From DSVZ01 sp037439785 (GTDB lineage: Bacteria; Verrucomicrobiota; Verrucomicrobiia; Limisphaerales; J093), in the NCBI GenBank assembly GCA_037439785.1, contig JBBIVJ010000019.1, forward strand, positions 20,058 to 84,057: 64,000 nucleotides of DNA, read 5' to 3'. Under the pieces are notes generated by a model. That model ran no database searches and was not told the origin of the DNA. It saw nothing but the letters and a program-made list of their open reading frames with translations. Made by a program: the position numbers and the translations under genes. Below, piece by piece: positions 41,167-49,784 of this stretch (the first letter of the stretch is position 1; every line of letters begins with the position of its first letter).

Positions 41167-41991
41167 TCAGCCGGCGCGGTGACTGCGGATGATCACGCCG
41201 GTGGTGAAGAGGCAGAACACCATCACCAGGAGGAAGTACACCACATCGCGCAGGTCCAGGACCCCGCGCTGGAAGCCCTCGAAGTGCGGCATCACGCTGA
41301 ACGAGGCCACCAGCTCCAGCAGCCAGGTTGGCGCCCAGGTCAGCTCATCGGTCACCGGCGGCCAGCCCGCCAGCACCAGGAACAGGCAGCCCACCACCGA
41401 CAGGATGAAGCTGACCACCTGGTTGCGGGTCATGGCCGAGGTCATCGAGCCGACGGACAAATACGCCCCCGCCAGCAACAGGCTGCCCAGGTAGCCACAA
41501 AAGACTGCCCCCACGTCGGGGTCTCCCAGATAGGCCACCGTGAGGATCATGGGGAAGGTCAACGCCAGGGCCAGCCCCAGAAACAGCCAGGAGGCCAGAA
41601 ACTTCCCCACAATGGCCTGCCAGGGCGTCACCGGCATTGTCAGCAACAGTTCCAAGGTGCCCACCCGCCGCTCCTCCGCCCACAAGCGCATCCCCACCGC
41701 CGGGACCAGGAACAGATACATCCAGGGATGCCACATGAAGAACGAGCCGAGCGACGCCTCGTTGCGCAGGAAAAACCGGCCCACGTTGAAGGTGAAGAAC
41801 CCGTTCAAGATCAGGAAAATCACGATGAAGACATAGGCCACCGGCGACGCGAAGTAGCCGGCCAGCTCGCGCTTCGCGATGGCCCAGATGTTCTGGAGGG
41901 CGCCGGCGTGTTCGCCGGCCGCCACCCGGCGGTCGGCCGCCGACGCGGCCGGGGCAGGGGAGGGGACCGAAGGAGAGATGGTTTCACTCAT
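41167..41991 (-). CDS. ABC-2 type permease (GldF-like)
   Basis: This 274-residue protein has six membrane helices. A Pro/Ala-rich N-terminal tail of about 25 residues precedes the typical start IWAIAKRELAGYFASPVAYVFIVIFLILNGFF, and EERRVGTLELLLTMPVTPWQAIVGKFLASW is the conserved ABC-2 coupling-region motif. It would form the membrane channel with the adjacent ATPase. The start overlaps the ATPase gene by 8 bases. Confidence 0.9.
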   Translation of the reverse strand: MSETISPSVPSPAPAASAADRRVAAGEHAGALQNIWAIAKRELAGYFASPVAYVFIVIFLILNGFFTFNVGRFFLRNEASLGSFFMWHPWMYLFLVPAVGMRLWAEERRVGTLELLLTMPVTPWQAIVGKFLASWLFLGLALALTFPMILTVAYLGDPDVGAVFCGYLGSLLLAGAYLSVGSMTSAMTRNQVVSFILSVVGCLFLVLAGWPPVTDELTWAPTWLLELVASFSVMPHFEGFQRGVLDLRDVVYFLLVMVFCLFTTGVIIRSHRAG

Positions 41992-42961
41992 GGCTTGAAG
42001 ATTCGTTCACCGTGCGGGTGGTGTCGGACAGGGTGATGCGCCGGAAGACCTCGTCCAGGCGGCCCTCCTCGACGCGCAGCTCGAGCAGCTTCCAGCGTTC
42101 GCGCACCGCCAGCTCGTAAATGCCGGCCTGCAATTCGCCATTGCGGCCGCCGGCCTGGGGGTAGGCACGCACTCGCACCTCGGGCTGCTCTTGCAGGACC
42201 AGCGTCCGCTTGACCCCCGGCAGCTCTCGCAACTTCTGGTTCACCGTGGCGGCGGCTACGCCGTGCACCGCCACGGCCACCGCCCCGGCCAGTTCCGAGC
42301 GTTGCCGCAGCTCGGTGGGGGTGCCGTTGGCCACGATCTTGCCGCGGTCAATGATGATCGCGCGGGTGCAGGCGGCATCCACCTCCTCGAGGATGTGGGT
42401 GGAAAACACGATGGCCTTGCTCTGGCCCATGCGGCGGATCAGGGTGCGGACCTCGTGCTTCTGGTTCGGGTCCAGGCCGTCGGTTGGCTCGTCCAGGATG
42501 AGCACCGGCGGGTCATGGATGATGGACTGGGCAAAACAGGTGCGGTGGCGGTAGCCCTTGGAGAGGGTGTCCACGCTCTGGTGGACCACGCTGTCGAGGA
42601 AGCACACCTCGATGGCGCGCAGCACGGCCCTGCGTTTGGCCTCGCCCCGCAGGCCCCGCAGCTCGGCGGCAAAATTCAAAAAGCCCCACACCGTCATGTC
42701 CGTGTAGGCCGGGGCGTTTTCGGGCAGGTAGCCAATCAGGCGCTTGGCGGCGATGGGATGCTCGACCATGTCATGGCCGCCGACGCGCACCCGGCCGGCG
42801 GTGGGGGGGATGAAACCGGTGATCATGCGCATGGTGGTGGATTTGCCGGCCCCGTTGGGACCCAGAAAGCCCAGCACCTCCCCCCGCTCCACGGTGAACG
42901 AGACGCCATTGACGGCCAGCTTCGGCCCGAAGGCCTTGACCAGGTTCTCGACTGTGATCAT
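41984..42961 (-). CDS. ABC transporter ATP-binding protein (GldA-like)
   Basis: This 325-residue ATPase has Walker A FLGPNGAGKSTTMRM, a Q-loop near IGYLPENAPAY, a Walker B/D-loop LILDEPTDGLDPNQ, and the switch His in VFSTHILEEVD. The signature loop is the unusual TLSKGYRHRTCFAQSII in place of LSGGQ; the SKGYRQR form is characteristic of GldA and Nod-type drug exporters. A C-terminal domain of about 100 residues follows. ATG at 42961 (MITVENLVKAFG) is the canonical start. It heads the four-gene operon with permease, GldG-like and DUF4340 genes. Confidence 0.93.
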   Translation of the reverse strand: MITVENLVKAFGPKLAVNGVSFTVERGEVLGFLGPNGAGKSTTMRMITGFIPPTAGRVRVGGHDMVEHPIAAKRLIGYLPENAPAYTDMTVWGFLNFAAELRGLRGEAKRRAVLRAIEVCFLDSVVHQSVDTLSKGYRHRTCFAQSIIHDPPVLILDEPTDGLDPNQKHEVRTLIRRMGQSKAIVFSTHILEEVDAACTRAIIIDRGKIVANGTPTELRQRSELAGAVAVAVHGVAAATVNQKLRELPGVKRTLVLQEQPEVRVRAYPQAGGRNGELQAGIYELAVRERWKLLELRVEEGRLDEVFRRITLSDTTRTVNESSSHE

Positions 42962-43092
42962 GCGTCGGTCTCCAAAAGCGCCACCGGCCGACCGGTCTTC
43001 CCCGGGGCGGTGGCTTGGGCCGCGGTCCCTTCCGCAGCCGCCGCGGACGGCCTTTGTTTTTACACCCTCTGTCAAGAGGCGGAAGGCATTCA

Positions 43093-43121
43093 TTTAGACA
43101 AAATGCCCGCCAAACGTTCAA
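43093..43121 (-). promoter_or_regulatory. Candidate promoter of the Gld-like ABC operon
   Basis: On the minus strand TTGAAC (43116-43121) and TCTAAA (43093-43098) are 17 bases apart, each matching four of six consensus bases in an AT-richer patch. The leader to the ATPase start would be about 125 bases, much longer than at the leaderless-type genes. Confidence 0.4.
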
Positions 43122-43160
43122 ACAAATCCTGCGCGTCCTCCCCTGCTCGGCTCCAGCTTG

Positions 43161-43237
43161 CTTGGGGAATCAGGCAGGACCGGGGGCCAACCCTCCCGCC
43201 CCACGCAGGGAGGGACCGCCTCCTCGCGGTCCCGGCG
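43161..43237 (+). repeat. Composite repeat, copy 2, with a perfect hairpin
   Basis: It opens CTTGGGGAATCAGGCAGG (43161-43178), one base different from copy 1, then has CCCTCCC and GGGAGGG, and ends in GGGACCGC (43212-43219), a 6-base loop, GCGGTCCC (43226-43233). The last 28 bases differ from copy 1 at one position. The gene-free stretch 42962-43343 contains this repeat, the degenerate element that follows and the operon promoter candidate; no gene is seen. Confidence 0.65.
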
Positions 43238-43250
43238 TGGCAGGCAAGGA

Positions 43251-43278
43251 GTAGCTGCTGACGTGAGCCTGCTGTAGG
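43251..43278 (+). repeat. Two-hairpin interspersed repeat, degenerate copy 4
   Basis: GTAGCTGCTGACGTGAGCCT lines up with the start of copy 1, with the GTGA loop at 43263-43266. The arms no longer pair properly and the second hairpin is not evident, so this looks like a decayed remnant. Confidence 0.5.
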
Positions 43279-43343
43279 CATTGCCGGCGAGGGCCGGGGC
43301 GATGCGCCTCCACACGGATGGCTTCCCGCCTCCGGTCTCCGCC

Positions 43344-44723
43344 TTACACCACCTTGCCGGGATTGAGGATGTCATGGGGGTCCAGCGTCTGGCGCAGGGT
43401 GCGCATGAGCTGCAGCCCCACCTCGCCCACCTGTTGCGGCAGGAAGGCCTTTTTGGCCACGCCCACGCCGTGTTCACCGGTGATGGTGCCGCCCAGCCGG
43501 AGGGCCTCGGCGAACAGTTCCTGGAACGCCGCCTCGACGCGTTGCATCTCGTCGGCGTTGCGCTCATCGGTCAGAAAGGTCGGATGCAGGTTGCCGTCGC
43601 CGAAGTGGCCGAAGGTGCCGATGCGCAGGTGGTACTTTTGCGCCACGGCCTGGATGCCGCGCACCATGCGGGCCAGTTCGCTGCGGGGCACGGTCACGTC
43701 CTCGAGGATGGTGGTGGGGGCGACGCGGGCCAGGGCGGAGAAGGCGGTCCGGCGGGCGGCGGCCAGGCGGGCGGCTTCCTCGTCACTTTGGGCCACGCGC
43801 ACCTCGCCGCAGCCGTGGCGGCGGGCGATCTCGACCATGCGGGTCGCCTCCTCCTCGACCACGGCGGGGTGGCCGTCGGTCTCCATGAGCAGCAGGGCCT
43901 CGCAGTCGCGCGGCAGGCCGATCCGGGCGTAGTCGTCCACGCAGGCAATGGTGGTGCGGTCGAGGAACTCGAGGGTGCAGGGGATGATCTGCGCTTCGAT
44001 GATGGCCGAGACGGTCCGGGCTGCTTGGTCCATCTGGGCGAAGGTGGCCAGGAGGGTTTTCCTGGCGGGGGGGCGGGGGATGAGCCGGAGCAGGACCTTG
44101 GTGATGACGCCCAGGGTGCCTTCCGAGCCGATGAACAGGTCGCGCAGCGCGTAGCCGGCCACGTCCTTGACGCACTTGTTGCCGGTCCACAGCACCCGGC
44201 CGTCGGGCAGGACGACCTCGAGGCCCAGGACGAAGTTGCGGGTGACGCCGTACTTGAGGCCGCGCAGGCCCCCCGAGTTTTCGGCCACGTTGCCGCCGAT
44301 GGTGGAAATCTTCATCGAGCCGGGGTCCGGCGGGTAGAACAGGCCGACGGCGGCCACGGCGTCGGCGACGGTCTGGGTGAGGGTACCGGCCTCGCAGAGC
44401 AGGGTGAGGTTGGCGCGGTCCAGTTCGAGGAGGCGGTTGAGGTGGACCAGGCAGAGCACGATCCCGCCGGGGACGGGCAGACTGCCGCCGCTCAGGCCGG
44501 TGCCGGAGCCGCGCGGCACCACCGGGGTGCGGGTCTGGTGGGCCAGGCGGAGCACCTCGGCCACCTGGTCGGTGGTGCGGGGCAGGACCACGGCGTCCGG
44601 CATTTGCCGGAGTGCCGCCGTGCCGTCGAAAGAGTAGGGGATGAGGTCCTCCGGCGCGGTGAGCACGTGCTCCGGGCCCAGCGCACGTTGGAGGCGGTCC
44701 AGCAGGTCGGCAGGAAGCGGCAT
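43344..44723 (-). CDS. glcD: FAD-linked oxidase, glycolate oxidase GlcD-like
   Basis: This 459-residue flavoprotein of the VAO family oxidises a 2-hydroxy acid such as glycolate or D-lactate. The PCMH FAD-binding domain shows VVPRGSGTGLSGGSLPVPGG and GGNVAENSGGLRGLKYGVTRNFVLGLEVVLPDG. The C-terminal cap domain has HFGDGNLHPTF and GTITGEHGVGVAKKAFLP, both conserved in GlcD and D-lactate dehydrogenases. It has no iron-sulfur extension; GlcE and GlcF, the usual partners, are not in the window. So it is either a stand-alone D-lactate dehydrogenase-type enzyme or a GlcD with distant partners. lysS lies 34 bases upstream on the same strand. Confidence 0.9.
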   Translation of the reverse strand: MPLPADLLDRLQRALGPEHVLTAPEDLIPYSFDGTAALRQMPDAVVLPRTTDQVAEVLRLAHQTRTPVVPRGSGTGLSGGSLPVPGGIVLCLVHLNRLLELDRANLTLLCEAGTLTQTVADAVAAVGLFYPPDPGSMKISTIGGNVAENSGGLRGLKYGVTRNFVLGLEVVLPDGRVLWTGNKCVKDVAGYALRDLFIGSEGTLGVITKVLLRLIPRPPARKTLLATFAQMDQAARTVSAIIEAQIIPCTLEFLDRTTIACVDDYARIGLPRDCEALLLMETDGHPAVVEEEATRMVEIARRHGCGEVRVAQSDEEAARLAAARRTAFSALARVAPTTILEDVTVPRSELARMVRGIQAVAQKYHLRIGTFGHFGDGNLHPTFLTDERNADEMQRVEAAFQELFAEALRLGGTITGEHGVGVAKKAFLPQQVGEVGLQLMRTLRQTLDPHDILNPGKVV

Positions 44724-44757
44724 GGCGCGCTCAAACTGCGCAGCCGGCGGGAGGGGG

Positions 44758-46296
44758 TCAAGTCCCGCCCCACCCGGCGGCCGGGCGGGGCGGCGGGGTT
44801 TCTTTGGGCTTGAGTTGGGGAAACAGGATCACGTCGCGAATGCTGGGCTGGCCCAGGAGCAACTGGCAGAGGCGGTCCATGCCGATGCCGATGCCCCCGG
44901 CCGGGGGCATGCCGTGTTCGAGGGCCACCAGGAAATCCTCGTCCAGGCGGTGTTGTTCGCCGCCGGCCTGGTGTTCCAGCCGTTGACGCTGTTCGAGGGG
45001 GTCGTTTTGTTCGGTGTAGCCGGGGGCGATTTCCTGGCCGCCGATGCACAGCTCGAAGACCTCGACAGTGTCCGGTTCCTCGGGGGTGCGCTTGGCCAGG
45101 GGGACCAGCTCCAGGGGCAGGTGGGTGACGAAAGTGGGCTGCAGCAGCGACGGCTCGACCAGTTTTTCAAACACCGCGCCGGTGACTTCGAAGTCCTCGC
45201 AGCCGGCGGCGACGTCACCCGCCAGGCGGAGGTCTTCCAACGCGCGCCGGCGCCGTTCCTGGGGACCGACCTCGAACCAGTCGGCGCCGGCCACCTGCCG
45301 GACCAGGTCCTTGTAGCGGACGCGCGGCCAGGGGGGGGACAGGTCAATCGTGCCGATCACGTTGCCGTCGGCATCGCGCTGTTCGATGCGGCGGCTGCCC
45401 AGCACGGTGTCGGCCAGGTGAAGGATCAGCCGTTCGACCGTTTCCATCATGGTGGCGTAGTCGCCGTAGGCCTCGTAGGCCTCCAGGAGGGTGAACTCGG
45501 GGTTGTGACGGCGGGAGAGGCCCTCGTTGCGGAAGACCCGGCCGATCTCGAAGACCTTGTCCAGGCCGCCGACCAGCAGGCGCTTGAGGTGCAGCTCCAG
45601 GGCGATGCGCAGGTAGAACTCACAGCCCAGGGCGTTGTGCCAGGTCTTGAACGGTTGGGCCGCGGCTCCGCCCGGGATGGCCTGCATCATGGGGGTCTCG
45701 ACCTCGAGGTAGCCGCGGCCGTGGAAGAAGGCGCGGGTTTCGCGGATCAGGTGCGAGCGCAAGCGGAACACGCGGCGCACCTCCTCGTTGGCCATCAGGT
45801 CCAGGTAGCGCTGGCGATAGCGGATTTCGGTGTCTTCCAGCCCGTGCCACTTGGCCGGCGGCGGCCGCAGTGCCCTGGCCAGCACGGTGAAGCGCTCGAC
45901 CTTGACGCTCGGTTCGCCGGTGCGGGTGCGGAACAGCGTCCCCTCGACGCCGAGGAAGTCCGCCAGGTCCAGGTGCCGGAAGACCTCGTAGGCCGCCTCG
46001 CCCAGGACCTGTTTCTGGGCGTAAATCTGGATGCGGCCGGACTGGTCCCGCAGGTCCATGAACTGGCTCTTGCCCATGTCCCGGTGGGCGGTGATCCGGC
46101 CGGCCACCGCCACCGGCGTGCCCTCGGCCAGTGCTGTCGCCTCGTCCGGCCTTTCCAGGCCCCGCAGAAATCGCTCGCGGGCCTCGCCACAGCCGATCGA
46201 GGGGGTGAACTTGTTCCGAAACGGGTCCAGCCCCTGCGCGCGCAGGGCCTCCAGCTTGGCGCAGCGCTGGGCGATCAAGGCGTGGGTCTCGTCCAT
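44758..46296 (-). CDS. lysS: Lysyl-tRNA synthetase, class II
   Basis: This 512-residue enzyme charges tRNA-Lys. An N-terminal OB-fold anticodon-binding domain (VAVAGRITAHRDMGKSQFMDLRDQSGRIQIYA) precedes the class II catalytic core: motif 1 around RETRAFFHGRGYLEVETPMM, motif 2 FRNEGLSRRHNPEFTLLEAY, and motif 3 GIGIGMDRLCQLLLGQPSIRDVILFPQ. The lysine-recognition segment reads EIAPGYTEQNDPLEQ, where most enzymes have a Leu in place of the Gln (TELNDP). The ATG at 46296 fits the family. The tail is short and Pro-rich. Confidence 0.95.
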   Translation of the reverse strand: MDETHALIAQRCAKLEALRAQGLDPFRNKFTPSIGCGEARERFLRGLERPDEATALAEGTPVAVAGRITAHRDMGKSQFMDLRDQSGRIQIYAQKQVLGEAAYEVFRHLDLADFLGVEGTLFRTRTGEPSVKVERFTVLARALRPPPAKWHGLEDTEIRYRQRYLDLMANEEVRRVFRLRSHLIRETRAFFHGRGYLEVETPMMQAIPGGAAAQPFKTWHNALGCEFYLRIALELHLKRLLVGGLDKVFEIGRVFRNEGLSRRHNPEFTLLEAYEAYGDYATMMETVERLILHLADTVLGSRRIEQRDADGNVIGTIDLSPPWPRVRYKDLVRQVAGADWFEVGPQERRRRALEDLRLAGDVAAGCEDFEVTGAVFEKLVEPSLLQPTFVTHLPLELVPLAKRTPEEPDTVEVFELCIGGQEIAPGYTEQNDPLEQRQRLEHQAGGEQHRLDEDFLVALEHGMPPAGGIGIGMDRLCQLLLGQPSIRDVILFPQLKPKETPPPRPAAGWGGT

Positions 46297-46366
46297 AAGG
46301 TCAGAACAGGCGCGCGATTGAACCACCGGCCGCCGGGGCACGTCCACGGGTTTTGCGCCGCCCGGC

Positions 46367-46395
46367 TTGCGGGGCCGGCACAAATCGCCTACAAG
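46367..46395 (+). promoter_or_regulatory. Candidate promoter of the lipoate ligase-like gene
   Basis: TTGCGG (46367-46372) and TACAAG (46390-46395) are 17 bases apart. The -10-like box ends 22 bases before the ATG at 46418. Confidence 0.4.
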
Positions 46396-46417
46396 ACCCC
46401 GCCGCGGCGACCCTGCC

Positions 46418-47134
46418 ATGCTCGTCTGGGACCTCACCCTGCCCACGCCCGAGGAGAATCTCGCGGCGGAGGAAGCCCTGTGGGAAAGCGTCGAGGCCGG
46501 CGGCCCGGAGGTCCTCCGCTTTTGGGAATCGCCGGTGCCCTTCGTGGTGCTGGGCTACGCCAACCGCGTCGACCGCGAGGTGGACCTGGCCGCCTGCCGC
46601 GCCCGCGGCGTCCCCGTACTGCGCCGCGTCACCGGGGGCGGCACGGTGCTCCAGGGCGCCGGGTGCCTGAACTACACGTTGGCCCTGCGTCTGGACCACC
46701 ACCCCGCCACGGCCAGCATCACCGGCACGAACCTCTGGATTCTCCGCCGCCACGCCGCCGCGCTGGGCGTCCTGCTGGGCCGGCCGGTGCGCCGGCGCGG
46801 CGACACCGACCTGGCCCTCGGCGAGCGCAAGTTCTCCGGCAACGCCCAGCGTCGCGGCCGCCGGGCGCTGCTGTACCACGGCAGCCTGCTGCTGGACTTC
46901 GACCTCGACCTGATCACGGCCCTGCTGCCCGCGCCGTCCCGCCAGCCGGATTACCGCGGTGGCCGGTCGCACGGGGACTTTTTGATGAACCTCCACCTCC
47001 CGGCCGAAACGGTGAAGGCCGCCCTGCGCCGGGTGTGGGGTGCGGAGCAGGCCGCCGCGGACTGGCCGGCGACGCGCGTGGCGGAGCTGGTGGCCGGGAA
47101 GTACTCGCGGGCCGAGTGGAATTTCCGGTTTTGA
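46418..47134 (+). CDS. Lipoate-protein ligase A-like protein
   Basis: This 238-residue protein has the biotin/lipoyl ligase catalytic fold. LGYANRVDREVDLAAC is followed by PVLRRVTGGGTVLQGAGCLNYTLAL, the RRxTGGGxV signature. The catalytic Lys138 lies in GERKFSGNAQRRGRRALLYHGSLLLDFDL, the KxSGxAxR motif. The small C-terminal accessory domain of classical LplA is absent, as in shorter LplA/LipM-type members. It would attach or transfer lipoyl or octanoyl groups to 2-oxo acid dehydrogenase E2 or GcvH. It converges on glmM with a 28-base gap. Confidence 0.9.
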   Translation: MLVWDLTLPTPEENLAAEEALWESVEAGGPEVLRFWESPVPFVVLGYANRVDREVDLAACRARGVPVLRRVTGGGTVLQGAGCLNYTLALRLDHHPATASITGTNLWILRRHAAALGVLLGRPVRRRGDTDLALGERKFSGNAQRRGRRALLYHGSLLLDFDLDLITALLPAPSRQPDYRGGRSHGDFLMNLHLPAETVKAALRRVWGAEQAAADWPATRVAELVAGKYSRAEWNFRF

Positions 47135-47145
47135 CCGCGCGCCGA

Positions 47146-47161
47146 AACTCCGCAACTCCGG
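47146..47161. repeat. Two tandem 8-base units
   Basis: AACTCCGC is followed directly by AACTCCGG between the convergent lipoate ligase-like and glmM genes. This is the smallest of the intergenic arrays. Confidence 0.45.
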
Positions 47162-47162
47162 C

Positions 47163-48548
47163 TCAGCCACCGATCCGGGCACGGATGAGGGCGGCCAGCC
47201 GTTCGGCCCACAGTTCGACCAGATCCTCACTGCGCGCTTCGACCAGCACGCGGGCTTTGGGTTCGGTGCCCGAGTAGCGCACAAATACGCGGCCGCCTTC
47301 CGCGCCGACCGCCGCCTCGGCCTCGTCCACCAATGCGGCAAAGCCGTCCAGGCGTTCGAAGGGGACTTTTTCCTGCACCCGGATGTTGACCAGTTTTTGG
47401 GGGAAGCGGGTCCAGCAGAGGCGGAGTTGGGAGAGCAGGGCGTCCTTCTCCCGCATGATGCTCAGGACCTGGAGGGCGGCCACCAGGCCGTCGCCGGTGG
47501 TGGCGTAGTTGCGGAAGATGATGTGCCCGCTTTGCTCGCCGCCCAAGCTGTAGCCGCCGCGGAGCATTTCCTCGATAACATGCTTGTCCCCCACCGGGGT
47601 CCGCAGGACGCGTCCGCCGGCGGCGGTGATGGCGGCGTCCAGGCCGGCGTTGCTCATGACGGTGGCGACCAGGACCTTGTCGCGGAGGAAGTCGCGCCGG
47701 AGCAGTTCCAGGCCGCAGATGGCGAGGATGTCGTCACCGTCGGCCAGGCTGCCCTGTTCGTCGCAGAGCAGGACGCGGTCGCCGTCGCCGTCGTGGGCGA
47801 GGCCGAGTTGGGCGCGGTGTTCGAGCACGCGGCGGCAGAGCTGCTCGGGGTGCATGGCGCCGCAGTCCTTGTTGATGTTGGTGCCGTTGGGCTGGTTGCC
47901 GTACACGATGACCTCGGCCCCCAGTTCGCGCAGGACACTGGGGGTGGTCTTGTAGGTGGCGCCGTGGGCGCAATCCACCACGATGCGGAGGCCTTCCAGG
48001 GTCATGCCCTTGGGGAAGCTGGCCTTGGCGTACTCGATGTAGCGGCCGATGGCGTCGTCCACGCGCAGGGCCTTGCCGATTTCGCTGGCCACGGGGCGAA
48101 TGTGGTGAATGGCGCCGCTGAAGACCAGTTCCTCGATGCGGGCCTCGACCGCGTCGTCCAGCTTGTAGCCGTCGGCCCGGAAGAATTTGAGGCCGTTGTC
48201 ATCGTAAGGATTGTGGGAGGCGGTGATGACGATGCCGGCGTCGGCCCGCAGGCTGCGGGTGACGTAGGCCACGCCGGGGGTGGGCAGGGGGCCGATGAAG
48301 ATCACGTCCACGCCCATCGAGAGGATGCCGGAGGAGAGGGCGTTTTCGAGCATGTAGCCGGAGAGGCGGGTGTCCTTGCCGATGACGATCTTGTGGCGGC
48401 CCAGGCCGCGGGCATGGCTGGAGAGGGTCTTAAAGACATGGGCGGCGGCGCGGCCCAGCTTCAGGGCGGTTTCGGCGGTGACCGGCTCGATGTTGGCGGT
48501 GCCGCGGACGCCATCAGTGCCGAAGATGCGGGACGGGATGAGGCTCAT
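47163..48548 (-). CDS. glmM: Phosphoglucosamine mutase
   Basis: This 461-residue enzyme converts glucosamine 6-phosphate to glucosamine 1-phosphate for peptidoglycan and lipid A precursors. The phosphoserine is Ser111 in VITASHNPYDDNG, the magnesium loop reads DGDGDRVLL, the sugar loop GGEQSGHIIF, and the phosphate loop RYSGTEPKARVLVEA. The opening IFGTDGVRGTAN is typical. It is the last gene of folP-cdaA-cdaR-glmM; GlmM binds and inhibits CdaA in Firmicutes, so linkage here may be functional. Confidence 0.95.
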   Translation of the reverse strand: MSLIPSRIFGTDGVRGTANIEPVTAETALKLGRAAAHVFKTLSSHARGLGRHKIVIGKDTRLSGYMLENALSSGILSMGVDVIFIGPLPTPGVAYVTRSLRADAGIVITASHNPYDDNGLKFFRADGYKLDDAVEARIEELVFSGAIHHIRPVASEIGKALRVDDAIGRYIEYAKASFPKGMTLEGLRIVVDCAHGATYKTTPSVLRELGAEVIVYGNQPNGTNINKDCGAMHPEQLCRRVLEHRAQLGLAHDGDGDRVLLCDEQGSLADGDDILAICGLELLRRDFLRDKVLVATVMSNAGLDAAITAAGGRVLRTPVGDKHVIEEMLRGGYSLGGEQSGHIIFRNYATTGDGLVAALQVLSIMREKDALLSQLRLCWTRFPQKLVNIRVQEKVPFERLDGFAALVDEAEAAVGAEGGRVFVRYSGTEPKARVLVEARSEDLVELWAERLAALIRARIGG

Positions 48549-48552
48549 GGGT

Positions 48553-48957
48553 TCAGGACGAGGGCGGGGGCAGGGGTGGGTTGACGCGGACCTGCTGCGG
48601 GGTGAGCGACACCACGGTCAGGCCGCGGGGGACATGGACATCCAGTTCCACCCAGGGGGGGAGAGGGTTGGTCTTGGAAAGGTCGGCGAAGACCCGCACC
48701 TCGGCGGCGGTCAGGCCTTCGATCTCGCGAGCCGCGCCCCGCACGATGACCCGGGCGGTGGGAGGTTCCACCCGGGGCACGCGGCTTTCGCCGGGGTGCA
48801 GCAGGAGGGTGATGGGCACGTCGGTGAAGGTCCGACGCCGTTCCGGCTGCTGGCGTTCGGTGATGTTGTAATGAACCAGCAGCCATACCAGCGTGGCCAG
48901 GAGGACCGAGACCAGCTTCCAGCCCGGATTGGCCAGGACGAGACGCAGCCACTTCAT
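48553..48957 (-). CDS. cdaR: YbbR-domain protein (CdaR-like)
   Basis: This 134-residue protein has one membrane helix (residues 8-30, PGWKLVSVLLATLVWLLVHY) followed by a single YbbR beta domain: RRTFTDVPITLLLHPGESRVPRVEPPTARVIVRGAAREI. The CdaR of Firmicutes carries several YbbR domains and regulates CdaA, so this is a minimal version. Its ATG overlaps the cdaA stop as ATGA. The symbol rests mainly on position. Confidence 0.88.
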   Translation of the reverse strand: MKWLRLVLANPGWKLVSVLLATLVWLLVHYNITERQQPERRRTFTDVPITLLLHPGESRVPRVEPPTARVIVRGAAREIEGLTAAEVRVFADLSKTNPLPPWVELDVHVPRGLTVVSLTPQQVRVNPPLPPPSS

Positions 48958-49784
48958 GGGGGCGGGGCGACGGCTTTGGAGGTGCGGCGGCGGCGCCAGA
49001 GGGCCCGGCCCAGATCCAGCCAGGAACGAGGGCGGGGGGCCTGCACCAGTACGCCGGTGAGAAAGGCGCGCAGGTTCTCGAGGGTGACGTGGCGCACCAG
49101 CTCCCCGCGGTAGGCGTAGGAGATGGCGCCGGTTTCCTCCGACACCGCCACCACCACGGCGTCGGTCTCCTCGCTCAACCCCAGCGCCGCGCGGTGCCGG
49201 GTGCCGAGGGTCTTGCTCAGGTCCGGCCGGGTGCTCAGCGGGAAGATGCACGCCGCATGGGTGATGCGGTCCCCGCGGATGATCACGCCCCCGTCGTGGA
49301 TGGCGTTGTTGGGGAAGAAAATCGTCTCGAGCATCTCGGGCGTGGCCTCGCAGTCCACCACGATGCCGGACTCGACCACGTCATGCACCGGCACCGTGCG
49401 CTCGATGGCCACCAGCATCCCGATCCGCACATCGGCCAGCCGCTCGGCCGCCTGGACGATCACCTCGATGCTTTCGCGCTGCTCCCGCACATTGGTGAAG
49501 AAGGGCAGCGAGCCCAGCCGCGCCAGCAGCCGGCGTAGTTCCGGCTGGAACAGCACAATGACGATCACCGCCAGGGAGGGAAACAACGCCAACAGCAGCA
49601 ACTTGAGCACCTGCAGGTCCAGCAGCGTGGTCACCAGCGTCAGGGTCAGCAGCAGGATCAGCAAACCGGTCACCGCCGCCGCGGCCGTGGTGCCGCGGAT
49701 GAAGGTGATGACGTAGTGGATGCCCACCGAGAGGAGGGCGATCTCCACCAGCGTCCGCCAGTTTTCTTGCAACCAGGTCAGCAT
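48954..49784 (-). CDS. cdaA: Diadenylate cyclase CdaA (cyclic di-AMP synthase)
   Basis: This 276-residue protein has three N-terminal membrane helices (about 12-30, 35-52 and 58-80) and a DAC domain that joins two ATP into cyclic di-AMP. The active-site motifs are present: NAIHDGGVIIRGDRITHAAC with Asp164, where most enzymes have DGA instead of DGG, and GTRHRAALGLSEETDAVVVAVSEETG with Arg196-His197-Arg198. The C-terminal 30 residues are Arg-rich. ATG at 49784 precedes the first helix and overlaps the folP end by 7 bases. It indicates c-di-AMP signalling in this organism. Confidence 0.94.
   Translation of the reverse strand: MLTWLQENWRTLVEIALLSVGIHYVITFIRGTTAAAAVTGLLILLLTLTLVTTLLDLQVLKLLLLALFPSLAVIVIVLFQPELRRLLARLGSLPFFTNVREQRESIEVIVQAAERLADVRIGMLVAIERTVPVHDVVESGIVVDCEATPEMLETIFFPNNAIHDGGVIIRGDRITHAACIFPLSTRPDLSKTLGTRHRAALGLSEETDAVVVAVSEETGAISYAYRGELVRHVTLENLRAFLTGVLVQAPRPRSWLDLGRALWRRRRTSKAVAPPP

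Noticed and set aside
39394..42036. An 880-codon open frame on the plus strand opposite the GldG-like and permease genes.
   Set aside because: It has no recognisable domain, and the minus strand encodes well-defined proteins with coupled starts.
44641..47277. An 878-codon open frame on the plus strand opposite lysS.
   Set aside because: Antisense shadow; it also runs through the real lipoate ligase-like gene in another frame.
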